Below, piece after piece: positions 43,010 through 52,138 of a stretch of 64,000 nucleotides of DNA. Origin of the DNA: Sinomonas atrocyanea (GTDB lineage: Bacteria > Actinomycetota > Actinomycetes > Actinomycetales > Micrococcaceae); NCBI RefSeq assembly GCF_030812675.1, contig NZ_JAUSTE010000007.1, positions 1 to 64,000 of the forward strand, in the 5' to 3' direction. The first letter of the stretch is position 1, and the number at the start of each line of letters is the position of its first letter. Below the pieces are notes generated by a model. It ran no database searches. It saw nothing but the letters and a program-made list of their open reading frames with translations, and was not told the origin of the DNA. The position numbers and the translations under genes were made by a program.

Positions 43010-45048
43010 GCCAGGACAGCACGGGGGCGGCCGCGCCGGCCGTCGATCCGGAGGAGACGGAGGCGGAGGAGACCGCCGCGCCCGCCGGCGGCCACGGGGG
43101 CGGCGGCTTCGGCCAGCAGATGCCCACGCAGAAGGCCAAGGACTTCCGCGGGACGGCCCAGCGGCTCCTCGGCCTGATCCGCTCGGAGATGGGCTGGATG
43201 GCCGTGGTGGTCGTCTTCATCATCGTCTCCGTGGTCCTGTCCGTGATCGCCCCGAAGATCCTCGGCAAGGCCATGGACGTCATCTTCGCGGGCGTGATCG
43301 GCAAGCAGATGCCGGCCGGGGTGACGAAGGACCAGGTGATCCAGGGCCTGCACGCGCAGGGGCAGAACAACTTCGCCGACATGCTCTCGGCCATGAACCT
43401 CGTGCCGGGGCAGGGGATCGACTTCAGCGCGCTGACGCTCCTCATCGCCGTCATCCTGGTCATGTACTTCGTGGCGAGCCTGTTCATGTGGGCGCAGGGG
43501 TTCATCCTCAACCGCGTGGTGATGCGGATCGTGTACCGCCTCCGCCGGGACGTCGAGGCCAAGCTCAACCGGCTGCCCCTGGGGTACTTCGACACCCGGC
43601 AGCGCGGGGACCTGCTCTCCCGGGTCACGAACGACGTGGACAACGTCCAGCAGGCGCTCCAGCAGGCGTTCTCGCAGCTGCTCTCCTCGATCCTCCAGGT
43701 ACTGGGCATCATCGTGATGATGTTCATCGTCTCGTGGGAGCTTGCCCTCATCGCCCTCGTGGCGCTGCCGCTCTCCGCGGTCGTGACGGGCGTGATCGGG
43801 ACGCGCAGCCAGAAGCTCTTCAAGGCGCAGTGGAGGGACACGGGCATCCTCAACGGGCACATCGAGGAGTCCTTCTCCGGCCACGAGCTGGCCATCCTGT
43901 TCGGCCGCGAGAAGGAGATGGTCGAGGGCTTCGACGGCAAGAACGAGGATCTCTACCGTGCGTCCTTCGGTGCCCAGTTCGTCTCCGGCATGATGTTCCC
44001 GATCATGAACTGGATCAGCTACCTCGCCTACGTGGGGATCGCCGTGGTCGGCGGCCTGCGGGTGGCGGCCGGGCAGATGACCCTCGGCGACGCGACGGCG
44101 TTCATCCAGTACTCCCGGCAGTTCACCCAGCCGCTCGGCCAGATCGCGGGAATGGCCAACATGCTGCAGTCCGGGGTGGCCTCCGCGGAGCGTGTGTTCG
44201 AGCTGCTCGACGCGGAGGAGCAGGAGCCCGAGACGGCCACGCGCCATCTGCGGGCTGCGACGGACGGCCACGTGGACTTCGAGCACGTCTCGTTCTCCTA
44301 CTCGCCGGACAAGCCGCTCATCGAGGACCTGTCCCTGACCGCGGAGCCCGGGCATACGGTGGCGATTGTCGGTCCGACCGGCGCGGGCAAGACCACGCTC
44401 GTGAACCTCGTCATGCGGTTCTACGAGATCTCCGCAGGACGGATCCTCTTCGACGGCGTGGACATCCGCGACCTCTCCCGCGATGAGCTGCGCTCCAAGG
44501 TGGGCATGGTGCTCCAGGACGCGTGGCTGTTCGGCGGCACGATCTACGACAACATCCGCTACGGCAACCTCGAGGCGACCGAGGAGCAGGTCATGGCCGC
44601 GGCGAAGGCCACGTACGTGGACCGGTTCGTGCGGTCCCTGCCGGAGGGCTACAACACCGTGATCGACGAGGAGGGCACGAACATCGCCGCGGGCGAGAAG
44701 CAGCTCATCACGATTGCCCGCGCGTTCGTGGCCAACCCGTCGCTGCTCATCCTCGATGAGGCCACCTCGTCGGTGGACACCCGCACCGAGCTGCTCGTGC
44801 AGAAGGCCATGGCGGCCCTCAGGACGGACCGGACCTCGTTCGTGATCGCGCACCGGCTCTCCACGATCCGCGACGCCGACACGATCTTGGTCATGGAGAA
44901 CGGCAAGATCGTCGAGCAGGGCCGGCACGAGGAGCTCCTCGCGCGCGGCGGGGCGTACCACCGGCTCTACATGAGCCAGTTCGCCGGGGCGACCGACGTC
45001 GAGGCGGAGGAGGCGGCGGCCTCCGCCGGGGCAGCCCCCCGCACCTGA
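43006..45048 (+). CDS. ABC exporter half-transporter B (catalytic Walker B)
   Basis: A 680-residue partner subunit. A 45-residue Glu/Ala/Gly-rich N-terminal extension precedes six membrane helices; an insertion between the first two holds about 50 extra residues (KQMPAGVTKDQVIQGLHAQG region). Walker A is GPTGAGKTT (near 456-464) and Walker B is intact (LILDEATSSVD), but the signature is AAGEKQ instead of SGGQ (near 560). With the Asp in subunit A, this gives one active and one degenerate ATP site, as in TM287/288-type heterodimers. Confidence 0.9.
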   Translation: MSQDSTGAAAPAVDPEETEAEETAAPAGGHGGGGFGQQMPTQKAKDFRGTAQRLLGLIRSEMGWMAVVVVFIIVSVVLSVIAPKILGKAMDVIFAGVIGKQMPAGVTKDQVIQGLHAQGQNNFADMLSAMNLVPGQGIDFSALTLLIAVILVMYFVASLFMWAQGFILNRVVMRIVYRLRRDVEAKLNRLPLGYFDTRQRGDLLSRVTNDVDNVQQALQQAFSQLLSSILQVLGIIVMMFIVSWELALIALVALPLSAVVTGVIGTRSQKLFKAQWRDTGILNGHIEESFSGHELAILFGREKEMVEGFDGKNEDLYRASFGAQFVSGMMFPIMNWISYLAYVGIAVVGGLRVAAGQMTLGDATAFIQYSRQFTQPLGQIAGMANMLQSGVASAERVFELLDAEEQEPETATRHLRAATDGHVDFEHVSFSYSPDKPLIEDLSLTAEPGHTVAIVGPTGAGKTTLVNLVMRFYEISAGRILFDGVDIRDLSRDELRSKVGMVLQDAWLFGGTIYDNIRYGNLEATEEQVMAAAKATYVDRFVRSLPEGYNTVIDEEGTNIAAGEKQLITIARAFVANPSLLILDEATSSVDTRTELLVQKAMAALRTDRTSFVIAHRLSTIRDADTILVMENGKIVEQGRHEELLARGGAYHRLYMSQFAGATDVEAEEAAASAGAAPRT

Positions 45049-45106
45049 CGCCTCGCTCCCCGCCCGCCCCCTCACAGCCCCGACTCACCTGACCCGCCCC
45101 GCTCCC

Positions 45107-45198
45107 GTTTCGGGTACGCATCTCGTCGCCTTCTGGCCCTTCCGGATACGAGGGTGCGTACCCGGAAGGCGCTTTGGGCGACGAGATGCGTACCCGAG
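45107..45198. repeat. 32-bp-unit head-to-head repeat (family C, copy 2)
   Basis: Two 32-bp units in opposite orientation, at 45117-45148 (starting GCATCTCGTCGCC) and 45158-45189 (starting GTACCCGGAAGG), are flanked by partial units. The outer arms contain a perfect 20-bp inverted repeat (45111-45130 and 45177-45196), and an inner stem is formed by CCTTCCGG/CCGGAAGG. It lies in the 325-bp gap (45049-45373) between convergent genes; the rest of the gap shows nothing recognisable. Confidence 0.85.
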
Positions 45199-45373
45199 AG
45201 CAGGGCCGGTGCCGATGCCCACGGCGGTTGACGGGATGGCCGGGATGGGCCGTGGGTGAGAGACGCACTCCAGGACAACAGCGAGGACGGCCCAGAGCCC
45301 GGTCCCGCAGGAGGAACCCGTGCACAAAGGACGCCCGCGGCTCCGTGGCGCCCGGCGCAGTGCCCGGGCTTCC

Positions 45374-46123
45374 CTACACCGCGGTGTAGCCGCCGTCGAC
45401 GGCGAGGATCGCGCCTACGACGAACGAGGCAGCGTCCGAGGCGAGGAACGCGATCGCCTCGGCAACCTCTACGGGCCGCGCCAGCCGGCCGAGGGGCTGC
45501 TTCGCGGCCATCCCCGCGCGAACGTCCTCGGGCAGCCCGGCCACGAGCGGCGTGTCGGCGTATCCCGGCGCGACGGCGTTGACCCGGATCCCGCTTGCCG
45601 CGTACGTCACGGCCGCGGACCGGGTCAGGTTCGCCACGGCCGCCTTGGCGGCGGAGTAGGACGAACTGTTGGGCTGTCCCACGGTGCCCAGGATCGAGGA
45701 AACGTTCACGATGGCCCCGGACCCGGCCGCTGACATGTGCCGCAGGGCGTGCTTGCCGCACAGCGCCACGCCGGTCAGGTCGATCTCGATCACGCGGCGC
45801 CACGCGGCGACGTCGAGCTCGTGCAGCGGCGCCTTCGGCTCGGCGACCCCCGCGTTGGCCACCAACACGTCGAGGGAGCCGAATTCGGCGGCCGCGCGGT
45901 CCATGAGCGCGGCCACCGAATCCTCGTCCGTCACGTCCGTCCGGACGAACAGCGCGCGGTGACCGCCGTCGCGGAGGGATCGCGCGACGTCGCCCGCTCC
46001 CTCCGCGACGTCGCCGATCACGACGGCGGCGCCCCGCTCGGCGAGCAGGCACGCCGTCGCCTCCCCGATGCCCGACGCCGCGCCGGTCACGACCGCCGTC
46101 TTCCCGACGAAAGTGCCGTGCAC
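45374..46123 (-). CDS. SDR-family oxidoreductase
   Basis: A 249-residue classical short-chain dehydrogenase: cofactor motif TGAASGIG (13-20), NAG (90-92), catalytic S143, Y156 and K160, and the C-terminal VDGGYTAV typical of FabG-like enzymes. Asp39 after the second strand suggests NAD preference. The GTG start at 46123 directly abuts the stop of the upstream SDR gene. It is the last gene of the IclR-linked catabolic set. Confidence 0.88.
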   Translation of the reverse strand: MHGTFVGKTAVVTGAASGIGEATACLLAERGAAVVIGDVAEGAGDVARSLRDGGHRALFVRTDVTDEDSVAALMDRAAAEFGSLDVLVANAGVAEPKAPLHELDVAAWRRVIEIDLTGVALCGKHALRHMSAAGSGAIVNVSSILGTVGQPNSSSYSAAKAAVANLTRSAAVTYAASGIRVNAVAPGYADTPLVAGLPEDVRAGMAAKQPLGRLARPVEVAEAIAFLASDAASFVVGAILAVDGGYTAV

Positions 46124-46903
46124 CTACGCGTCCTGGCGCAGGTTGTTGCCGGCCGTCTCGCCGCCGTCAATCGCCAGGTTCGCCCCGGTCATGAAGCGCG
46201 ACTCGTCTGAGGCGAGGAACAGGATGAGCTCCGAGATCTCGTCGACCTCGGCGGCGCGCCCGAGCGGAATCTGGTCGAAGCCGCGCTTGAGCCCGGCGGT
46301 CATGGGCGTGTTGACCGAGCCCGGGTGCACCGAGTTGACCCGGATGCCGTACGGGCCGAGGTCCAAGGCGCTCGTCTTCGTGAGCCCCTGGACGCCCCAC
46401 TTCGCGGCGGCGTACGCCGCGCGGTTCTTGAACCCGACGAGCCCCGCGATCGAGGAGATGTTGATGATCGACCCGCCCTCGGCCTTCATCACGGGCACCG
46501 CCGCCTTCATGCCGAGGAAGTTCCCGGTCAGGTCGATGTCGATCGTCCTGCGCCACTCGTCGACGTCGGCGTCCTCGACGCTGCCCCGCGTGAAGATGCC
46601 GGCGTTGTTGACCAGGATGTCCAGCCTCCCGAAGCGCTCGACGGCGTCCTCCACCGCGCGTTGCCAGCTCTCGTGGTCGGTGACGTCGAGGTGGACTGAG
46701 TGGGCAACGTCGTCGCCGGCCGCAGCGCCGAACTCCGTGTTGATCTGCTCCGCGAGAAGCTTCCCCACGTCGTCGAGCAGGTCTCCGATGACCACCTTCG
46801 CGCCGTGCGCCGCGAGGGTGCGTGCGTGCGAGGCGCCCATGCCGCGCGCCGCTCCGGAGATGAGCGCGACCTTGCCGGCGACCCGGGCCGACACGGTGCT
46901 CAT
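46124..46903 (-). CDS. SDR-family oxidoreductase
   Basis: A 259-residue short-chain dehydrogenase with SGAARGMG (16-23), NNAG (99-102), catalytic S150, Y164 and K168, and Asp41 after the second strand (NAD preference). The ATG at 46903 overlaps the upstream flavoprotein gene stop by 4 bp. Annotated relatives are often called 3-alpha-hydroxysteroid or cyclohexanol-type dehydrogenases, which would suit a pathway with ring-oxidising flavoproteins. The substrate is inferred only. Confidence 0.88.
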   Translation of the reverse strand: MSTVSARVAGKVALISGAARGMGASHARTLAAHGAKVVIGDLLDDVGKLLAEQINTEFGAAAGDDVAHSVHLDVTDHESWQRAVEDAVERFGRLDILVNNAGIFTRGSVEDADVDEWRRTIDIDLTGNFLGMKAAVPVMKAEGGSIINISSIAGLVGFKNRAAYAAAKWGVQGLTKTSALDLGPYGIRVNSVHPGSVNTPMTAGLKRGFDQIPLGRAAEVDEISELILFLASDESRFMTGANLAIDGGETAGNNLRQDA

Positions 46904-48642
46904 CGGGCGGCCTCCTCGATGATGTCGAGCCCGCGCTTGACACCCCGCGAGGCGGCGAGCCGGGCCACATCCCGGCCGGCCCGGTATCCGAACACCAGGG
47001 CGGCGCCGATGTGCGAGCCGTATCCCGGGTAGCCGCCGCCGAACACGCTGCGTGCGGCGGCGCCGACCGCGAAGAGGCCCGGGATCGGGGTGCCCTCCTC
47101 GGTGACCACGACGTTGTCGGAGTCGACGGCGATGCCCGCGAACGTGCCCAGATCGCCCATCTGGATCTTGGCCGCGTAGTACGGGCCCGCCTCCAGGGGA
47201 GCGAGGTTGGGGTTGGGCTTGTGCTCCATGTCGCCGCGGAAGTGGTTGTACTCGGTCGAGCCCCGCCCGAAGGCCTGGTCCTCGCCGGCCCTCGCGCCCA
47301 CGTTGAACTCGGCCACGGTCTGCGTCAGGCCCGCGGCATCGACGCCGATCTTGCCCGCGAGCTCCTCGAGCGTGTTCCCCTTGACCAGGTAGCCCATCTT
47401 GTAGAAGTAGCCGCGCGGCATGGGCCAGGGCTTCGCATAGCCGATGCCGTACTTGTGCATCGTCTTCTCGTCCGCGATGACCCAGCCGAACGTCTTCTCC
47501 TCTCCGGCGTTGTGGGCGATCATCCGGCCGCCGAAGTCGTGGTAGCTCAGGGCCTCGTTGCCGAACCGCCTCCCGTGGCGGTCCACCGCGATGAGGCCCG
47601 GCAGGCCGATCGCGCGCAGGTGCGGGAAGAGCCGCTCGCGGCCGTCGCGGAAGCGGAACACGGTCACGGGGGCCCACGAGCCCACGGAGGAGACGGCGTC
47701 GTCGATGCGGCCCCCGGCGGCGAGCGCCATCGTGGCGGCGTCCCCGCCGTGTCCCACGGTCGGCGTGAAGTGGTCGTCCCCGGCGGCGTCGTGCGGGAAG
47801 TACTTCTTGCGCAGCTCGGCGTTGCCCGAGAAGCCGCCGGCGGCGAGGATGACGCCGAGCTTGGCCTCGACGCGCACCGGGTGCTCGCCGCCGAGGACGG
47901 CGCCGGTGACCGCGCCGTCGTCGCCCCTCGTGAGCTCGGTGACGGGCGAGGACTTCCACATCCGCACGCCGGCGTCGCAGGCGCTCTTGACCATGAGCGT
48001 CATGAGGGCGTTGCCGTTCGAGCGGAGCACGGGACGGCGGTAGCGGGCGGCGTCGAACCACGTGCGCAGGAGCTTCTTCGCGACGTACACGAACGACTTG
48101 ACCGACTGGTTCACGTGGAAGAACTCGTTGATGTCCGGGCCCACCTGCGGCATGTACCCGAACACCGTGTAGGAGGACATGTACGGCTGCATGAGCAGTC
48201 GCTTGTCGCCGAGGATGCGGGCGTCCGTGTCCTTCGGCAGGATGGCGCGGCCGCCGAGCCGCGCGCCCGGGAGGTCCATCTGGTAGTCGGGCGCCTTCTC
48301 CGGGTAGACGAACTCGACGTCGGTCTCCCGCTCGAAGAAGTCCAGCGCCTCGGGCACGGTGTCCAGGAACTGCGCGACGCCGTCGGCGTTGTAGGTGTCG
48401 GGGGCGAGGTTCTTGAGGTAGGTCTCGACCTCCTCGCGCGTGTCGCCCGCGGCCGTGCAGGCGCGGTTCCCGGGCACCCAGGCCCAGCCGGCCGAGATCG
48501 CCGTGGTGCCGCCGAAGTACTGCTCCTTCTCGGCGACGATCACGGTCAGGCCCTGGCTGGCCGCCTTGAGGGCTGCCGCCATGCCGGCGGCTCCGGATCC
48601 GACGACGAGGACGTCGCAGGCGATGGTCTTGTTCTGCATCAT
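46900..48642 (-). CDS. FAD-dependent dehydrogenase (fumarate reductase/KstD-like)
   Basis: About 580 residues from ATG 48642 (GGAAAG 6 bp upstream); ATG 48654 is an alternative. The N-terminal FAD motif VLVVGSGAAGMAAALKAA is followed by FGGTTAISAGWAWVPGN, and the C-terminal block PIPGLFAVGAAARSVFGGGYPGYGSHIGAALVFGYRAG closes the FAD-binding fold. This is the fumarate-reductase/3-ketosteroid-dehydrogenase superfamily. It shares a strand, a compact layout and a paralogue (50.3 kb) with the other flavoprotein of this set. Likely chemistry is introduction or removal of a ring double bond conjugated to a ketone. Confidence 0.86.
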   Translation of the reverse strand: MMQNKTIACDVLVVGSGAAGMAAALKAASQGLTVIVAEKEQYFGGTTAISAGWAWVPGNRACTAAGDTREEVETYLKNLAPDTYNADGVAQFLDTVPEALDFFERETDVEFVYPEKAPDYQMDLPGARLGGRAILPKDTDARILGDKRLLMQPYMSSYTVFGYMPQVGPDINEFFHVNQSVKSFVYVAKKLLRTWFDAARYRRPVLRSNGNALMTLMVKSACDAGVRMWKSSPVTELTRGDDGAVTGAVLGGEHPVRVEAKLGVILAAGGFSGNAELRKKYFPHDAAGDDHFTPTVGHGGDAATMALAAGGRIDDAVSSVGSWAPVTVFRFRDGRERLFPHLRAIGLPGLIAVDRHGRRFGNEALSYHDFGGRMIAHNAGEEKTFGWVIADEKTMHKYGIGYAKPWPMPRGYFYKMGYLVKGNTLEELAGKIGVDAAGLTQTVAEFNVGARAGEDQAFGRGSTEYNHFRGDMEHKPNPNLAPLEAGPYYAAKIQMGDLGTFAGIAVDSDNVVVTEEGTPIPGLFAVGAAARSVFGGGYPGYGSHIGAALVFGYRAGRDVARLAASRGVKRGLDIIEEAAR

Positions 48643-48660
48643 GGTGCTTTCCATTTCGTG

Positions 48661-50040
48661 TCAGTTGCCGGGCTTCGTCGCGGCCAGGTAGGGCTCGCCG
48701 AGCTCGTCGATCGGTGTGCGGGCGGTCTCGCGGGAGCTCACGGCGGCGATCACCGCGGCGAGTGCGCAGACCGCGCCGAAGATCGCCACAGGAACCCAGC
48801 CGGCGGGGCCCGAGGTCATGAGCAGGCCGCCGATCATCGGCCCGAAGCCAGCCACGAGGAGTCCGAGCTGGTTGCCCAGCGCCATGCCGGAGTAGCGGAC
48901 CGGCGCAGCGAACAGCTCGGCGAAGAAGCCGGGCCAGATCCCGTTGAAGCCCGAGTAGAGCACGGTCATGAACGCGAAGCTCACGATGAACACGAGGACG
49001 AGGCTGCCCGTGCCGAGCGCCCAGAAGTATGCGAACAGCGCCCCCGTGCCCCCGAGCATTGCGGTGATCATGAGTGGCTTGCGGCCGATGCGATCCGAGA
49101 GGGCGGCGACGGCCGGCATGACGAGCATGGACAGCCCGATCGTCACCGCGTTGATCGTGAGGATCGCACCCTTGTCGAGGCCGCCGTGGGTGGTCGCGTA
49201 GGAGAGCCCGAAGACCGTGAAGATGGTCTGCATGACCGAGAAGATGGACATGAACAGGACCCGGAGCACGTCCGCGGCCTGGTAGCGCAGCACCTGGCCG
49301 AGCGGCAGCTTGCGGACTTCTCCTTCGTCCTTCGTCTCCTCGAAGACCGGCGTCTCTTCCAGGTGGGTACGGGCCCAGTAGGCGATCGCGAGGACCACGA
49401 TCGAGCACCAGAACGGGACGCGCCAGCCCCATGACATGAGGTCGGCCTTGGGCAGCGCCGTGATCGGGACGAACACGAGGGTCGCGAGCACCATGCCGGA
49501 CGCATAGCCGGTCATGACGAACGAGGTGAAGAAGCCCCGGCGGCCCTCCGGAGAGTGCTCGAGCGTGAGCGTCGAGGCACCCGCCGACTCCGCTCCCGCC
49601 TAGAAGCCCTGCAGGAGGCGGCCGAGGGTCAGGAGCACGGGGGCGAGGATCCCCACCGAGTTGTACGTCGGGAGGAAGCCGATGCCGAGCGAGGCCAGAC
49701 CCATGAGCGAGAGCGTCACGAGCAGCACGTTGCGGCGCCCGAGGCGGTCACCGAAGTGGCCCATGACCATCCCGCCGAGCGGGCGGGCCACGTAGGCGAC
49801 GCCGAACGTGGCGAACGCCGCGACGAGCCCCGCGGTCGGGTTGTCGGCGGGGAAGAACAGCGCCGGGAACACGAGCGCCGCTGCCGTGCCGTAGATGAAG
49901 AAGTCGTAGTACTCGAGCGTGGAGCCGAGGAAGGAGGCGAGGGCCGCCTTGCCCGGGGTCTTGCGGTGGTTGCCGGCGCCGGCGGAGTCGGCGGACGACG
50001 CCGCGTGGCTGGCCTGGGTGCGGGGAGCGACACTGCTCAT
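48661..50040 (-). pseudogene. MHS-family MFS transporter interrupted by an in-frame TAG
   Basis: One 460-codon frame runs from ATG 50040 to the stop at 48661 but contains a single TAG at 49600-49602. Before it lie residues 1-146 ([35 protein letters not shown], ending GRLLQGF); after it the same frame continues AGAESAGASTLTLEHSPEGR and the remaining helices. MHS transporters read QGF-S-AGAE here, so a TCG (Ser) codon has become TAG by one base change. No frameshift is needed. Either the gene is a fresh pseudogene, the stop is read through or suppressed, or the base is a sequencing error. It overlaps the Dabb gene by 4 bp. Confidence 0.85.
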
Positions 50041-50342
50041 GGGGTGTCCTTGGGGATCTCGAAGTCGACGGAGAGGATCTGCTCGCTGTTCGGGAAGGAG
50101 TACTCCTTCAGCGGCTCGTGCAGGGGATGGGTGTTGTACACCTCGATGTCGGCCACGGACTCGAAGTCCGCGACGATCGCGTAGTCGAAGGCCCGCTCGG
50201 AGCGGATCACGTCAGGCCCATGCGTAAGGGCGATGAGGCCGGGGATTCTGCCTCGCATCCGGTCCAGCCCGGCGGTCCACGCCTCGCGCTGGACGGCCGG
50301 GAAGTCCGGCTTGAACTTGAACAGGACGGCGTGGCGGATCAT
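50037..50342 (-). CDS. Dabb (stress-responsive A/B barrel) domain protein
   Basis: A 101-residue ferredoxin-like dimeric alpha/beta-barrel protein ([40 protein letters not shown]). Both ends overlap neighbours by 4 bp, so it is an integral operon member. Dabb proteins include polyketide cyclases and small ring-modifying enzymes as well as proteins of unknown role. In an operon with ring-type dehydrogenases, a catalytic or substrate-handling role is possible. Confidence 0.85.
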   Translation of the reverse strand: MIRHAVLFKFKPDFPAVQREAWTAGLDRMRGRIPGLIALTHGPDVIRSERAFDYAIVADFESVADIEVYNTHPLHEPLKEYSFPNSEQILSVDFEIPKDTP

Positions 50343-52036
50343 CGGGTCGCCCCCTCGAGGACGGCGTCGGCGAGTCCGTCCGCGGGTCCGGCGGCAGCAC
50401 CGGCGTCGTGCGCGGCGGGCTCCCCGGCAATGGTGCGGCCGGCGAGGTAGCCCATGGTCATGAGGGGACCGAGCGTCGCGCCCGCGCCGGGGTAGCCCGC
50501 GGCGTAGGCGCTCTCGGTCACGTTGCCGACGGCGAACAGGCCCCGGATCGGGACACCGTCGACGTCGAGCACCTGTGCCCGCCCGTCGGTTGCAATGCCG
50601 CCGTTGGTGCCGAACGCGCCGTTGACAACCTCGAGGGCGTAGAACGGGCCGAGCTCGAGCGGGCCGAGCGAGGGGTTCGGCCAAGCGTTGCCGCCGTCGC
50701 CCCAATACTTGTCGTAGGCGGTCTCGCCGCGGTGGAAGTCGGGGTCCTCGCCCTTGACGGCGTACGCGTTGAAGCGCTCGACGGTCGCGACGAGGTTCTC
50801 CGCGGGGACACCGATCTTCGCCGCGAGCTCCTCGAGGGTGGCGCCCTCGATGAGGTAGTCCGGCGTGGGCTCGCCAGCGCGGTGGGCGAGGATGCCGTAG
50901 CGCTCGAGGTAGGACTGGTCGACGATGACGTGTGCCGGCGTGTTCAGCGTCGTGTTGTTGGGGGAGTCCCACGACTGCAGGCACCGGGCCAGGTCGTTGT
51001 AGTTCTGCGACTCATTCGCGAAGCGCTTGCCGTGCCGGTTGACCATGATCGAGCCGGGGCCCTGGCGCTCGAACCGCAGGAGCGTGCCGATCGGCTTACC
51101 GTCGCGGGTGTCGCCCGTGATGGACATCGGCGCCCACCACGCCTCGCGGGTGCCGCGCGTCTGGGCACCGATCCGCTGGGCCATGCGCAGGCCGTCGCCC
51201 TCGTTGGTGGGCGGGGAGCACATCGTGTAGAGGCGGCTGGCGAGCATCGAATCGGCGAGGGCACGGTTCCACTCGAACCCGCCGGTCGCGATGACAACGG
51301 CCTCGTTCGCGTCGATCTGCTCGCCGGAGTCGAGCTGGACGCCGGTCACGCGCCCGCCGCTGTAGATGAGCCGCTCGCCGCGTGCCTTGACCGCGACGTG
51401 GGCGCCCTCGCGGATCGAGGCCGCGAGCAGCATGGAGACGAGCGCCCGCCCCTTGGCAACGAGCCCGGCCTCTGCACGGGCGTCGAGCTCGTCCCAGGGG
51501 AAGCGCGTGAACGCGCCCCAGTCCTCGTACTCCTGCATCGTGAACGGCGCGCGGCCGTCGGAGCGCACGTGCGCGGCGAGGTCGCCGAGCAGGTCGGTGA
51601 TGTAGGCCAGCTGCGGTTCGAGGGTTCGTCCGCCGTCCACGGAGCCCGGGAGGTCCTGCCGGTAGTCCGGGAAGTTGTCGAGATAGAGGAACCTCACACC
51701 GAGCTCCCGCTCGACGAAGCTGAGCATCGTATCGCCGTGGGTCACGGCGGCGGCCAGGAGCTCTTCGCGGCCGCGGCCCCTGGAGACGGCGCGGACGTAG
51801 TCGAGCGCCGTGGCCGGGGAGTCCTCGAAGCCCGCCTCGCGGGCATGGTGGTTGGCGGCGATCCAGAGCATGCCGCCCGAGATGGCGCTCGTGCCGCCGA
51901 GGAGGCTCGCCTTCTCGAGCACCACGACGGACTTGCCGGCGCGCGCCGCCGTGGCTGCTGCCGTGAGGGCTCCCGCGCCCGAGCCGAGCACGACGACGTC
52001 GTACGTGCCCCGCGGACTGCCGGTGAGGTACTTCAT
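50339..52036 (-). CDS. FAD-dependent dehydrogenase (fumarate reductase/KstD-like)
   Basis: A 565-residue flavoprotein from ATG 52036, chosen for the GAAGGAGAG site. It has the N-terminal FAD motif VVVLGSGAGALTAAATAARAG, LGGTSAISGGMLWIAANHHA, and the C-terminal block PIRGLFAVGNVTESAYAAGYPGAGATLGPLMTMGYLAG. It is a diverged paralogue of the flavoprotein at 46.9 kb. It is the first gene after the IclR gene and the palindrome at 52.1 kb, so it probably begins the regulated transcript. Confidence 0.86.
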   Translation of the reverse strand: MKYLTGSPRGTYDVVVLGSGAGALTAAATAARAGKSVVVLEKASLLGGTSAISGGMLWIAANHHAREAGFEDSPATALDYVRAVSRGRGREELLAAAVTHGDTMLSFVERELGVRFLYLDNFPDYRQDLPGSVDGGRTLEPQLAYITDLLGDLAAHVRSDGRAPFTMQEYEDWGAFTRFPWDELDARAEAGLVAKGRALVSMLLAASIREGAHVAVKARGERLIYSGGRVTGVQLDSGEQIDANEAVVIATGGFEWNRALADSMLASRLYTMCSPPTNEGDGLRMAQRIGAQTRGTREAWWAPMSITGDTRDGKPIGTLLRFERQGPGSIMVNRHGKRFANESQNYNDLARCLQSWDSPNNTTLNTPAHVIVDQSYLERYGILAHRAGEPTPDYLIEGATLEELAAKIGVPAENLVATVERFNAYAVKGEDPDFHRGETAYDKYWGDGGNAWPNPSLGPLELGPFYALEVVNGAFGTNGGIATDGRAQVLDVDGVPIRGLFAVGNVTESAYAAGYPGAGATLGPLMTMGYLAGRTIAGEPAAHDAGAAAGPADGLADAVLEGATR

Positions 52037-52097
52037 GGGACTCTCCTTCGAGCCGGTGGATTGGCTACTCATGAGAGTCCCTGAGGGCGATGTATTT

Positions 52098-52136
52098 CAC
52101 ATCACATCTTCCCGATCATCGGGAAAAGGTGATGTG
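52098..52136. promoter_or_regulatory. Nested palindrome upstream of the catabolic operon
   Basis: Two inverted repeats share one centre. The inner arms TTCCCGAT (52109-52116) and ATCGGGAA (52118-52125) are separated by one base. The outer arms CACATCAC (52098-52105) and GTGATGTG (52129-52136) flank them. The site lies between the IclR stop and the start of the first flavoprotein gene. The double-palindrome form fits binding by an IclR dimer pair; a terminator for the IclR gene is the alternative. Confidence 0.62.
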
Positions 52137-52138
52137 CG

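Noticed and set aside
49600-49602. TAG decoded as pyrrolysine
   Set aside because: No pyl genes are visible, the family has Ser at this point, and a single TCG to TAG change explains the codon.
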